Origin: Spironucleus salmonicida
Taxonomy: Eukaryota; Fornicata; Diplomonadida; Hexamitidae
Reading direction: 5' to 3'
DNA length: 64,000 nucleotides
Assembly (NCBI GenBank): GCA_000497125.2
Contig: CM035320.1
Coordinates: 1,385,197 to 1,449,196 of the forward strand
Shown here: in pieces, positions 37,148 through 49,131 of the stretch
Position numbering within the stretch: the stretch's first letter is position 1
Layout: the number at the start of each line of letters is the position of its first letter
Notes under the pieces: model-generated
Told to the model about the DNA's origin: nothing
Seen by the model: only the letters and a program-made list of their open reading frames with translations
The model's database searches: none
Made by a program: the position numbers and the translations under genes

Positions 37148-38403
37148 TTAACTTAGCTAATTACTTTATATATCATATATTATTCTAGAACACGAGTTTC
37201 TTTTTGGACTAAATCCCTAGCATTATCTACGTCGTTTTCGTTGTATTTTCCACGTTAATACATGTTATACTAAAAATTGATAAATACGATATTCTAATTG
37301 ATTTTTGAGTTCTGCTTTTGCATATTATACAACTTGATCTGAGGCAAAAGACTAAAAACTATGTCATTCCGCTAGAAATCAGCCCGAAAATCGACTAATT
37401 TTTGATAATTCCTTACTTTACACACCTACCAAATATTCTGAATCTCGTTCCTTTAAACGCTCAGAAGCTCCAAGTTTGGAATCTCCATTTAATCCAAATC
37501 GACAATTTAGCATTCATCCAGATAAAGCTGTTTGAGATGTCCAGAAGCTAGCTGAAGACTTGATAATGGGTTTACAGACAAGTTGAGCGCAGTTATATGT
37601 TAAAGTCCTTAAAGCGAGAAATGCGTCAACTCGTTTGACTGCAAATCGGCAAAGACGAGCGACCCAGGAAGCTCTAAGCGCTGAACTGCAGAATGGGTGA
37701 TGCTGACCCAGCGCAACGCAGGGCAGTTCGCCAAAACCACCAAATTCGAGACGTCGAAAAGGGCGAGCTTCTGCAAATATGGTAGTACTATTTCCCGCGG
37801 CAGTGAAACTGACGAAAGGTCCAGAAAAACCACATTTTAAAGCAAAAACGGGCAAAAATCGATATTTTAGGCAACTACAGAAATTAAGGAGTTGTGATTT
37901 AGTGCATATTATATAATATTGGAATTGATATTTAACGATTATGCGTTAATGAGTAATTTATTGAGTTTCTAAACCGATTTACACGATTTAAGCGTCAGTT
38001 CCTGCAGCTCCTAAATAGTTTCATCGTTCAAAAGCGTGCAATTGGTCAAAACGAGCTTTTTGACCTGCTGAAAGTTCAGCAAAACATGCAGGTCGAATTT
38101 AACGTTTTCTAGCGAGCAAAATTGTGTATGAAATTACAAATTTTGCAGGTACTTGAAGACGTTTTTATTGCGGGAGTAGCAGTCAATGATGATGAGATTT
38201 AGCAGATTGATTTCTTTCGCCTTTTGGATGATTGTGGCTGGAATCTCCCAGAGTGAATTTTGGCCGAATTAGGTGAGAAACGGGTTGATGGCCACAAGGA
38301 CTGGAAGGCTCAGTTCTGTAGAGCGGCATTAAACTGAGGTCGCCTGCTGCTACAGGGCCTTGAAAAAGTCATCGATATGTTTTATTTTTAATATTTTCAT
38401 CAT
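37144..38403 (-). CDS. Leucine-rich-repeat protein
   Basis: The gene encodes 419 residues. LRR units of the LxxLxLxxNxL type are visible from about residue 190: NVVFLDLSSVSLPREIVL, LQKLALFDVSNLVVLAN, LVFADLQSNELTHFSL, ITALNLSVNPLSSLQL, LELLSVQRNEIQNI. LRRs form curved protein-binding surfaces. The central part (about 37500-38330) is clearly richer in G/C, with codons such as CTG, GCG and TCG rare elsewhere in the window, while the 3' end returns to AT-rich usage. Starts MM at 38403 and 38400. LRR families are large and recombining in diplomonads. Confidence 0.8.
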
Positions 38404-38455
38404 TACATATCTAGAATAATATATATTATTAGATATAATATTTTAATTTTCAAAA
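38404..38455. promoter_or_regulatory. Divergent promoter with a 16-bp perfect palindrome
   Basis: The 52-bp gap between the LRR and CLASP starts contains AATAATATATATTATT at 38415-38430, which equals its own reverse complement. A symmetric AT element between two divergent genes suits a bidirectional promoter. AT-rich initiator-like promoters are usual in diplomonads. Confidence 0.45.
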
Positions 38456-41305
38456 ATGAACATTGAAAATTTGACATAATAAAAAACTCAAGGAAGATTT
38501 ATTGCACTTGAAGAGCTATAAAAGTAGCTTGTGAAGAATATTTATCCCGATGAGCCTTAAGAATTTATTAGTGTATTGCTTTCTAATTATAATGACTCAA
38601 ACTTTAGAATAGTTTAATTATCTATGGAGTGCATTTAACTACTGTATCCCTAAATTAAATCGTAAAAAGGTATTCATTAGAAAATTTTCGCTGATACTAT
38701 TATATAGTTTAAAAATATACGAGTTTAAGTAAAAGAAGCTGCTCTATAACTTTCAATTTAAGCTGCATCTTGTATAGATGAAGATACTATTTTAACATAT
38801 ATTAATGGAAATATTAGCGGGAAGAATCCTGGGCAAAAAGTATTTACATTACTTTTAATAAAGGAATTGTGTACTAACTCATACATACAAACAAAATAAA
38901 AGGCTATCGTAGTTGCAAATAAACTTCTAAGTGATGCTTCTCCAGATGTTAGATAAGAAGCTCAGAGTTTGATATCATAGTTAAGTGGTGTTTAAGAATC
39001 ATCTAAATAACTTGACTAAGCCGGATAATAGTCAAACAGTAAAAAATAAAAAATAGGCAATAAGCCACATGTTAAACATAATCCACAAAACTCGCTATTT
39101 ATTCCTCCAGAAAATAGTGATATCTAAGCATAATCGTAAACATTCAGCTTATTGCCACCTGAACCATACAGTTATTATTCATATAAACCATTATATTGTT
39201 ATGAACTTCCAAGTTCGATTAAAATTATTATTGATCCTATAATACCATTTAAAGAATTATCAGTGAAAAAACCAGAATAATTAAGACCTTACGTTGAAAA
39301 AGCATTTTCTTTTATATCAACTGAAAAAGATTGGATTTAATAAATGGTTGGTATATAGTTTATTATAGGTTTAATTATATATCACTAGAGTACAGCAAAT
39401 ATCTAATTCTAAACATAGTTAGGATAACTATTATAAGAACACTGTTTATAATATTTACAAAATGTTGTATAATGCTTAACAAGTCAAAGATCAGTTTTAT
39501 AACGGGAAATGGCTATATTATTAGAAATATCTTTTTAAAGATATGGTAAAGTGTTAATTAAGCTATCTGAGGCTTTACTCGATGCATGTTTTTAACTTTT
39601 AGTTAAGAAAGGAGTATATACAGAAAATGCAGCAGACTCACTTATTAAAACTATAATCATTCATTCAACATCCAAGTCTTCTTTATTAAAAATGATCAGT
39701 CTAATTAAAACTACCAAAGTTACATTATTAAAAGCCCATATATTAGATTATCTATGCATGTTCTGTATTATATCAAATTTTGATTAGAAAATACAATTTT
39801 GGTAAAATTATTAAGATCTAGAAAGTATTATAAAATAAACATTAGCAGATGCAAATGCAAGAACAAGAGGTACTGCTAAAGCTTTTGCATAATTTTTATC
39901 TCGAGAAAATCCTTAAATGTATAAAAAATTATTAGCGTCTAATTAAATTTTATAAAAATCAACTAATATGTAAGCTGGATTTTTGAATTATGATTAATTT
40001 GTGGGTATAGAAGTATAAGATGATTAGTTTCCTGGATATTTTTTGTAAGGAGGGGCATGTAACTCTGAAATTATACCCTTAAATTTTGATATCTAACGAT
40101 GGAGGTTAATGCTTATTAGCGGTGAAGGATTTTAAGTTTAATATGGTGATTTAGTTAATAATTAAAATCTAATGATGATTGTAAATCAGGACGAAATATA
40201 AAGCATTTTATCAATACAAATATATGACGAAGAGACAGAGTTCAAACCTTAGATTTTAGTAAAGTAATAACCACCACCAGTTATTAAAAAGTAAATAGAA
40301 TTTTAACCCAAATAAAAGGTTTAATTTTTAGATATTCCAGATGACTTTGAAAATGGGCTTGAATTTGCAGATCCTAATACATATTAAAAACCATAATAAT
40401 AAGTTTCATAATAGTAATAATAATAAATATAATAAATATCTAAAGTTTAATATAAAGATTTATCAGATGAATAAGATAGCGAGGAAGATTTAGATGATAT
40501 CGAATAAGCAGTATCGAAAGTAATATAAACTCCACTATATCAAGAAACAGTATAAGATTTTTAACCTATATAAACAGCAATCAATCTTAAAGAACTTCTA
40601 TTACAACAGTAGCAATAATAGAGGCAAAAACAACCAAATACACCAGATGAACTATTACAGAACTTAGTTGATTCACTTACTTAAGATGAAACTGATGTTT
40701 CTGAAGTAATTCCCTAGATTTCGTAATATATTACGACTAATACTTAAGTTTAATTAATAAAATCACTATTAATTTTGCTTCTAGATTTTGTTTAAGCACC
40801 AGAAATTTAATAATAAACAGTTAATTTACTGATAACTATCGCACAACGTTTGCCTTAATCTTTTACAGATCTATTAGATTTTTGTATACCTATTTTAAAT
40901 TCAATTTTTAGATCACCTAACTTAGAAACTAGAAGACTGGTGAACTAGCTGATACTTTTACTTTGTGCTTCATAACCACCTTCAATAATATTTGGTGTTT
41001 TCTCTTCTATTTTAAAAGTTGAATCTGATATTTTAGCAAACGCATCATTACGATTTTTGGCTATCGTCGCACGCTAGTTTAAATATAAAAAAGAGTTAAA
41101 ATAATATGTTGATTACATTTGTCCAGATGTTATAAAAAATTTTGATTCTGAAGCACCTGAGATCAGAAAAAGTTCAACAGCTTGCTTTATAGATTTTTAT
41201 TTTTTACTAGGAGAAGATTTTAGTAAATGGATATCAAGTCTACCTGCTGATAAATTAAAATTTATTGTACTAAGAATGAAATCAATAAGAGAGAAAGGAA
41301 AGTGA
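38456..41305 (+). CDS. CLASP/TOG-like microtubule-associated protein
   Basis: The 949-residue protein begins with HEAT/TOG-like helical pairs (residues 1-180; IRVQVKEAALQLSIQAA, VKEAALQ-type units). A second HEAT region at about 270-440 follows, then a Gln-rich linker (about 560-740). The C-terminal repeats include PDVIKNFDSEAPEIRKSSTACFIDFYFLLGEDF, which matches the CLASP C-terminal TOG domain closely. CLASPs stabilise microtubule plus ends and spindle attachment. The linker contains runs of Gln written entirely with TAA and TAG. Confidence 0.78.
40394..40435 (+). repeat. TAA/TAG trinucleotide run encoding poly-Gln
   Basis: Within the CLASP-like gene, eleven of fourteen codons from here are TAA or TAG, giving Gln runs broken by V, S and I. 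Under the standard code this would be a dense block of stops. It is a microsatellite-like coding repeat. Confidence 0.7.
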
Positions 41306-41317
41306 ACTTATTATCTA

Positions 41318-41872
41318 TCATTATGTGCCACTTCTTTAAAATTATTTTACAAAATCTTATATTTGTTGGATTTCTTTGATTGTTTACTCTTTTTAATCAT
41401 CTAAATAATTCTAATTAACTTAATCAGTTTATATTTAATATTCTTATAGCAATGCTTACGTGAGTATTTAAAACTCTTCTTTAGTAAAAAGTTCTTACTC
41501 TCCCAATATTTCCTATATCTATTCCTGAGTACAACTAAAACCAATGTATTATAAGATATAAAATATATCTTCTTGATCAATAAATCCCTCAAAATTTGAG
41601 TCAGATACATAAAACAAAATTGATTTTAGATCCTACAAGTTAGCATATATAATTATGTAGAAAAAATGGCAAAATTATTCAAAATTTACTGTTGATACGA
41701 CACCAATCAAATGAATAATCTCCAAATGTGATAATGACTATTCTCTTGTTTCTGGGAAATCTAATTTACGCATATGATTAATAATTAAATCTGGATACAC
41801 TTCTTGATATACGTTTCCTGTAGCAGAGCTCCAGATTGATTTGAGTAAATCTAAGTTTAATTTCTAATCCAT
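41318..41872 (-). CDS. EF-hand-like protein
   Basis: The gene encodes 184 residues. One EF loop is credible, DSNFEGFIDQED at about 91-102, preceded and followed by helices (LKSILFYVS...IFYILQYIGF). Its position 12 is Asp instead of Glu, and position 5 is Glu. A helix-rich C-terminal tail follows (KEEFQILTQALLQEYQIQTDQ). Only weak Ca2+ binding is expected. It ends TAA-TGA, 12 bp from the stop of the convergent CLASP gene. Confidence 0.65.
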
Positions 41873-41963
41873 TTTATTCTTACTAAGTAGTACTACAAAT
41901 AGTCTATTGTATGTTGTATTATTTATTATAGTATAATATATCATTATATAATATGTGTATTTA

Positions 41964-42680
41964 ATGAACCTATATAAATTTATACAAAATTTCTTTAAAA
42001 AAATTATAAATTTAGACGTTTAACCATTTCAAGTTGAGTTATAAGAAGGATTTTTATTGCCTTTCCTAGTTTAGTAGATTTATCCTGGTGTTTTTATTCC
42101 TGAACATCCAAATAAATATTTGAAAACATTATACGCTATTTAATTGCTTAAAGAGAATAATTTTGAGTAATTACTACTTCCTTCTTAATCTTAACTTTAA
42201 AATAGTAACTGTTCCTTGTTTATATATCGACTTGTAGAATTATTTTTTAAATAAAAATTTCTAAAGTAAGTAAACTTTAGCACCATCTAAACACATCTAT
42301 AAGTACTTAAAAATTAGTGTTGTATCAATTTTATCAATATATTTTCAAAAGATTATATTTATTCATTGGAATCTCATACTATTTAGTTTTATTATAAATA
42401 AGGAATGGTTCAATCTGATTAGTGCATTACCAGAAAGTAGCTAAATTAGTTTTAAATTGAAAATAATTAAGTATTATTATTTAATAGTGATTGTTAGGAA
42501 GAAGTTACAGAGTTTTTAGATGACCAAAATTTGTGGCTAAATTCAAATCTTAACTATTCATTTTTGCTGCTTTTCGAGTTTTTATCTTTACTAGATTTAT
42601 TTAAAGTTTCTCAAGACATATAAATAAGCGTTTAAAATAGAAATAAAGAAATATAATATAAATACAAACCTATTATATGA
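41964..42680 (+). CDS. Hypothetical protein
   Basis: The gene encodes 238 residues, with no TM segment. The N-terminal 100 residues (helical, with LLPFLVQQIYPGVFIPEHPNKYLKTLYAIQLL) faintly recall a calponin-homology fold, but no signature residues settle it. The stop lies 3 bp from that of the TRM9-like gene. Confidence 0.65.
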
Positions 42681-42683
42681 CAC

Positions 42684-43481
42684 TCATTTTTTATAGAAAA
42701 TACAATACCAATTATCATGGTCATAATATTCGTCTTACATTTCAGTTTGTCCATATATTTCTTCGTACAACTGTTATCCCATTTTTTAATCAATTTGTAA
42801 TCCAGCACTCTTTCCCATTTCACTAAGTTCGCCATTTAAAAAAAAATGATAAAAGCGACCTTATTTTTTAATCTCTTACCCTTTAATTTTATCATTTGCA
42901 ACATCAGTATCATCAGTAAAATGTAACTTATTTTGTAATTATTACGTCCAAGGAACTAGCATATCTGTACCTGAAACCCCTTATTCAACAGCCCATGCAC
43001 ATACCAATGCTCTGCCACCTACTGTAAGACATCTATTTATTTCCTTCAAAGCTTCTACACGCCTATCTGTACTAGCTAAATGATGTATAACTGCGATGCT
43101 AATAATAATATCAAACTTATTGCTTTAAAATGGTATCCGTAAAGTATCTCCAACAACTATTTCTGCTGGTTTATTTAAGGCTATTTTAGCTAAGTTATGA
43201 GAATAATCAAATGCAAAATTGAATTAGTTCTGATGCTAAAGGTACTTACCATTTCCACAACCAGCATCAAGTATAAATGAAAATGGATGTTATTTTATGA
43301 AATTAGAAACTAATGGCCAAGGACGATTTCTAGTATTAGAAAAGTGGGATGCTATAGATTCGTAAACTTTGTGCACATGTTCATTCTCTAAATCAATTGG
43401 ATTTTAAATTGATGTAGGAGTTGATTTCTTAATAGCTGGAGCAACTTTAGTTTTAAGTTTATTTGAATTTCTAATGTCCAT
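42684..43481 (-). CDS. TRM9: TRM9/ALKBH8-like tRNA (U34) methyltransferase
   Basis: The 265-residue protein has the family signature [23 protein letters not shown] (about 34-57) and SAM motif [11 protein letters not shown] at about 72-81, then [22 protein letters not shown] and a C-terminal GRFYHFF...[15 protein letters not shown]9 completes mcm5U on wobble uridine of tRNAs such as Arg and Glu, with partner Trm112. Wobble modification is relevant where TAA/TAG are read as Gln, because tRNA-Gln anticodons start with U or C. That link is inference. A 67-residue ORF at 42632-42835 is a shadow of this gene. Confidence 0.88.
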
Positions 43482-43529
43482 TTTATTACCTTAAAGGAGT
43501 GAAAATATATCATATATAAAAATCATCAT

Positions 43530-46301
43530 TCATTAATTTATTTTCCAAAGTAAAACGAATCCAACCAATTCATCAAAGGTCATTTATTTCTATCTATCAG
43601 AGTATCCTATTAAGGGATCAATTGTTTCTAATGCATCAGTCCAATACTAAGCTGGAATTTTCATATTTTTGTAGCATTGTACTTTTTTTTCCACAACCTC
43701 TTAATCCAGCGCATTATCAAGTTCAAAAACGCTACCGATCAGTAAATCAATACAGACTTACTAAATCTTATGATATTCCGAACTATAAAATTCATATTTC
43801 TTCTAATCAATCACCAATTATATGACTTGAACTAATGAATTTTATTTTTGGACTTTCAGAGATTCATAAAATACGGTTTTCTTAATTTAACCAAAAACCA
43901 AACCGAATTTCGTGTTAAAAAACTAGTTATTAAAAAAAACATCAAATTATGACATTTCTTTACGATTATTTTAGCTAAATATCTTTAGCGCTAAATTAAA
44001 TATACTCACAATTTAATTTACAGAGAATAAATTAGATTAAACTTTATTATCTTTTTTAATGAATTATGAGCCTTATAACTTTTAGTTTTCAAATATATTA
44101 GCCTTAAAATCTTCGTTCTAAGCCTAGTTTTTCTTAAAAATAAGTAAGTTAGACAATTTTTTAAGCTTTGACATAAATTTATTGAAGATCTTCTGGATTC
44201 TTACTATTTAATTACGAGTTTCTATGTTTTTAGAATTTATATGATGTAATGAAAGTTATAATGCAGCATTAATTTAATAAATTTCTAATATTTATTGGTT
44301 TGCGTATAACAAAGCATGAAAATTAGTTACAGACTAAATGGAGGCCTTTTGATGAGTAAATGATTCTTTTTATAGAGTATTTATCTTTATTTGAGCGTAA
44401 ATAAGCTTAGAATTATGATTAAAATCAGATTCTTCAGGTTTTTCTGGAACAAAATCAACATCAATTTTGTTTGAAGAATCCAAAATTGAAGAAATAGATT
44501 AATATTTCAGCTTAATTTAGTCTAAATTATCATCAAAAATCTAATACCCAGTACCAATTTCTTAATTATGAATTAATTAATTAACTTCGTTATGGAACTA
44601 TTAAATTATTAAATTTAAACTGACTTAATTAACATTCTCAACTTGATTCAACTAGGTTTTAAACTCATAAAATTATTTTTATGCATTGTCATTTTATTAA
44701 GGTATAGCGTTGTCTTACTTTGTTAAATGTTTCGTTATATCAGGAATAAGAGATTTTATTTAAATCGCTGATAGTATATTGGTTTTTGAATAAGGAGTGG
44801 AAAAAACCTTTATAGGATCTTAATGAACATACTCTGATTAAATAAGCAGCGAATTTCTTTCTTATTGTATTTATTCACAAATATCTGAAACTGAGTTGTT
44901 TAAATCAATTTCTTTGTCATCTTCAAAATCAGAGATATGTGCCGATTATTTTAATCTCGATTACTATTATGATAAAAGTACATCTTTAAGTAAATTTTCC
45001 ATTTCTTGATCACCAGGGGAAAGAATATTAGAATTATTTACAGACAAAATCGAAGAAACTTATGATTAATTTATAATTTCTGATGCACTGAGAACATCCG
45101 TATTAGGCCGGATTGGTTGTTAATTTATTTATAGCAGATCTGCTAACTCAATAGTCAAAATAGAACTACTAACTTAATTAAGTAAATTATCACCTAAAAA
45201 CATATATTATAGATTTTTAAATTAACAAAGTGTTTTTTCTAAATCTTAAGATTAAAAATAGCAATTATAAATTGATAACATTTTAATTTACATTATACCA
45301 TTAAACTGTTTAATATTAGAAATATCACAATTTTCAATAATAATTTTATCCACATCAGAATCAATTTTATTCAATAAAAGCTAAACTTATCTAGAATTAA
45401 GGTTGATTAATTTTAATAACTTTCCATCGTTCTATAAATAATCTTCAATCTTAAGATCAGTTTCAGAATCTTCCAGAATTTATAAAATATCTTACATTTC
45501 TTCTTCTTAATCTATAAACTAATTATAATTCTCAAGTTTTTAAAACATTAATCCATAATATTAATCAAGATTTTCAGTATCTAACCCTATAATTATGTCA
45601 TTAACTTTCACAATATCAGGATTTTCTAAAATTAATTGTTCAATATCACAATTTTAAATACTGTTTATCTTAACTATTTTCAATTTTTAATATATTGCAA
45701 GTTTTGATATATCAAAGTTAGTTATTGTACATTATTATAAATCTAAATATTCTATTCCCAAAGGAAAACTAGCAATATCTAAATCAATTTCGCAATTTCT
45801 AGACATAAAAGCTTTGAATTATCTTGAAATATCTATCTAATTTAGAAATTAATCATTATTTAAATCACAGACGAAAGCTGCTTCTAATAGAGATGCATTA
45901 TCCGAAATTTATAATTCAAAAGAATCTTAATAATCCATAAATTCAACCTCCTAATTCATTGCACTGATCTGATCATTATATTATTCTAGAACCTCATCCT
46001 CATTAAGTACTAAATCATCTAAGACACGTAAGTCACCCACAGTAGCAAAATCCATTAATACATCATCTTCAGCTTCAGCATCTAAAAGTAAAATTTATAA
46101 TGAGCTGAAAATTGTGAGTGATTTTGCCAAATCAGAAAGCGATGAAAAATTATTATCTTTAAGATTTAATAATTGTACTTAAGCGCATTTTTGTAGTAAA
46201 GATTTATTAATACTAGGAAAACATGTCAAATTTTACTGCTGAAGTCTAAGCATATGTGGAGTAGCTTTCAATTAGTTGGATATAAAACTGTTAAAATCCA
46301 T
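43530..46301 (-). CDS. Large LRR-like and coiled-coil protein
   Basis: The gene is 923 codons. The N-terminus has LRR-like text (QNLTCFPSINKSLLQKCAQV, LLNLKDNNFSSLSDLAKSL) and further irregular leucine repeats up to about 400. The middle is acidic and low-complexity, and the rest is coiled coil and helical, ending FVLLWKINQ. A frame that at first seemed a separate gene at 43530-43955 is continuous with it. The family beyond LRR is unknown; it may be a structural scaffold. It ends TAA-TGA. Confidence 0.75.
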
Positions 46302-46405
46302 TTAATGATGATGAATGATAGATTATTTATATTATTAAATGTATTTTTTTATTAAAAATACTAAGTTCTATATATAAAAATAATTACTAATATTAAAGCA
46401 GATTA

Positions 46406-46861
46406 ATGATTAATACCCTTTAAAGCTAAACTTAGGATGTGTATCCATAGCATCTTCGCAATGGCTATAATATACTAACTGAACATAATAATATTCACTT
46501 GAAGACGAATACGGCATCTTCACTTTTTCTAAGTAATGAGTTTGAAGTAGAAACACACCATCATGCTTGCATATACAAGAATGCTAACCCTTTAACAACA
46601 CTAACTGAAGATATATGTATGAAAAAAGGAATCGATGGCACATTTATTCCTAAAAAGAAAAAACAAGTTCACTTATATACTCTACACTCAACAAAATAGT
46701 TAAATCAATAAATGTAGCAACGAACTTAACCTAATTCAAAATATAAATCTAATTCAATAGGAAACTATCTTTAGTTTCGTCGGACATAACACAACACTGT
46801 TGGTTATGTTGATGGTAAAGTTTACCTAGCTTCAAATACAATCGGTTTTATTGGGAAGTGA
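46406..46861 (+). CDS. Hypothetical protein
   Basis: The gene encodes 151 residues, polar, with the string FEVETHHHACIYKNAN and a basic FIPKKKKQVH in the middle. It is possibly a small flagellar or cytosolic protein. No known motif is seen. The start at 46406 is the first ATG in frame. Confidence 0.6.
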
Positions 46862-46871
46862 TATGTATACT

Positions 46872-47282
46872 TCATTCAAAACTCATTAGCCCATATTCTC
46901 TAAATATTTCTATAATATCTTCCATAAAAAGATCTCCATTCTCATAACAGTTCTAACAATATTCAACTAAGTTTTATTCTTAACATTGAAAAAGAATATC
47001 TATATTATTTTGTATCTAAACTATACTACTAAATAGTTGAATAGCATTCATTCTTCTGTCAATTACTGATGACTTTATCCCCCTTATCACACTTTTTGTT
47101 TTAATTTTAATTGATGAATCTAATTGCAGTATTGCGTTTAATATTTAAAAATCTATTGATCTTAATACCAAATTTGATTAAATTTTAGACGCAATACTTT
47201 TCAAGAATATATAGTCATCAGATTAGCTCTAAATTACTTCTATTATCACTTATTCTATATATCTAAATTTCCTTACAAGCAT
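46872..47282 (-). CDS. Helical repeat (ARM-like) protein, 5' end uncertain
   Basis: The gene encodes 136 residues from the first in-frame ATG. The frame stays open about 100 bp further upstream (to about 47380) with ARM-like text (VIINITNILLNQCLFI), but without an ATG. So the true start may use another codon or a short intron, or the gene may have lost its 5' part. The helical pattern (LVLRSIDFQILNAILQLD) fits an armadillo-type repeat. Confidence 0.55.
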
Positions 47283-47385
47283 TATATTATTGTCCAGATT
47301 TTATAATAATGGATTAATAAATAAACATTGATTTAATAAAATGTTAGTAATATTGATGATTACTTAGTATGATGTGATTATAGAA

Positions 47386-47673
47386 ATGAAAAACTCTTAT
47401 AAAAATGTTAAATAGTTAACAATCTCAGGTGGAGCAAACAACCCTCTAAACTAAAATGACAAGTTCTACCCTACTCGTGTTAACTAAATTTATTCATCTA
47501 CAGTATATGAATCGAACTAGTCATAATATTAGCCAATGTATGTCAAATAGATAAATAAGTATGACCCCCATTCAAGTGATACATTTCCAAAAAATTTAAG
47601 AAATTTAAGATTTTAGGCTCGTTAAAATTATGCTATTCTCAGGCAATATTACTCTACAAATGATTATATTTGA
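47386..47673 (+). CDS. Hypothetical small protein
   Basis: The gene encodes 95 residues, polar and rich in N, Q, S and Y (NQIYSSTVYESNQSQYQPMY). Composition matches real proteins in the window, but the size is close to what chance gives in AT-rich DNA with one stop codon. Confidence 0.45.
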
Positions 47674-47917
47674 TCAATATTAAACATAAATGATAGAGAA
47701 TTAGTAATAAATTAATTTAATATTTACTATTGCTATTGCTATTATTTATTATTCAATAAAAAGAATGATTAAGATAACTAATAAAATGAATCTATAGTAT
47801 CTACTGTATCAATTTTATAATTGAAAGCTTTCAGAAACTAATTAATCGTTAATGAACATTTTGTTTACATATTAAATATTAATCAATTATTATATAAATC
47901 CATGTCAATAAATTTTA

Positions 47918-49129
47918 ATGTAATTATCACACAAAGATATTATTTCATTTTTAAAATCTAAAGAAGGGGAATAATACGACTAACAGTTAAATAATATATA
48001 GCTAAAACGTTCTTCAGTATCATAAGGATATGAGATAGATATAACAAAATTGATGAATTAATAAGAATAATAGGAAAATGATCAATAATCGTAACTTATA
48101 CAATCACTTTCATCATCTAGTTTTCATTAGACTACGGTTAAGTTTAATGATCTATTTGATGAAGCATCTAAAAGTTTAACTTCTGTTTTACATTCATAAG
48201 TTGAACCAATTTAGGACTAATAAGAAGATACAGATCAAATGAAGTAATCAATTAGAGATTATTAAATCGATAAGTTAACAGATAAAATTATTCAGATTCA
48301 AGCATAATATGATAATATTAATACAAGCAGTAATTAAACTATTAAATCTTTATAACAATCATTAGAAGATAGTGAACTAGAAATTTCTAAGCTTTAACAT
48401 GAACTAAATTAGTATAAAAAGGTTAAATAAAATTTAGAATAAAAATTATGTCTAATTCGTGCTGAATCAGACCTAAAAGTTCGTGAAGCCACATGTTAAC
48501 TTCAAAAACTTGAGGGTTAAAAAGAATCCAAAGTAATATCTACAAAAATTAGAGATCTATAGTAGATTAATAATGACCTCGCAATGAAACTTTCTACTTA
48601 TTAGAATTCTTTCCTTAGTTTGTAGAAAGAATCTACGAATAAAATACAAGAGTTAAGAGTTGAACTGCTTGAAACTAAATAAGAATTCTTATAGTAAATT
48701 AAAAATAAAGAAATGGACCTTCGTGTAAATATAATTCAGCTATAAAATACTCTTACTTTTTTCTAAGAAAAGTCTAGCTCAATTGAGCTGACAGATAATG
48801 CATAGTAATCAGTTATAAATTCATTAAAGTAGGAAAATCAATCGTTTCAGTTTAAAAATGAACACTTACAACAATAAAACAAATCGGTTACTATCAAAAA
48901 CTAATAATTATAAGTATAATTAAATTAAATTGGTAACGAAACACATAACTCATAAAACTTAATTAGTCAGATGAAAACTGAGTTTGATGGTCTGTTAAAG
49001 TAAACACAATTTTTAGAAGCATAGAATAAAAGAGCTATAATGCTTATCAGTTAAAAATTTAAAATTTAACCCTCCAAATCTATTATAGAAATGATATAAA
49101 AGACGATTTAATAATAATACATGAAATGA
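47918..49129 (+). CDS. Coiled-coil protein
   Basis: The gene is 403 codons from ATG 47918. An earlier in-frame ATG at 47852 would add 22 residues of unusual hydrophobic sequence. From about residue 100 to the end it is a long coiled coil (KLTDKIIQIQAQYDN, LQQSLEDSELEISKL and so on), with many Gln as TAA/TAG. It resembles centrosomal or axonemal coiled coils but has no specific domain. It stops 2 bp from the next gene's stop. Confidence 0.72.
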
Positions 49130-49131
49130 TT

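Noticed and set aside
37514-37855. Minus-strand ORF of 113 residues in the LRR region
   Set aside because: It is in a different frame from the LRR repeats and follows the GC-rich core by chance.
42611-42835. Minus-strand ORF of about 74 codons with TM-like end
   Set aside because: It overlaps the TRM9-like gene in another frame on the same strand. The TRM9 C-terminus ([11 protein letters not shown]) aligns with its family, so this ORF is a shadow.
43622-43825. Plus-strand ORF of 67 residues
   Set aside because: It is antisense to the 3' end of the 923-codon gene 43530-46301, whose frame is continuous through here, and it begins at a non-ATG codon.
43530-43955. Possible separate 141-codon gene starting MSQFDVFF
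   Set aside because: The frame from 46301 continues through this ATG without TGA, so it is one long gene.
47690-47824. Plus-strand 44-codon ORF with one hydrophobic helix
   Set aside because: It is too short to separate from chance in AT-only DNA; no conserved feature is seen.
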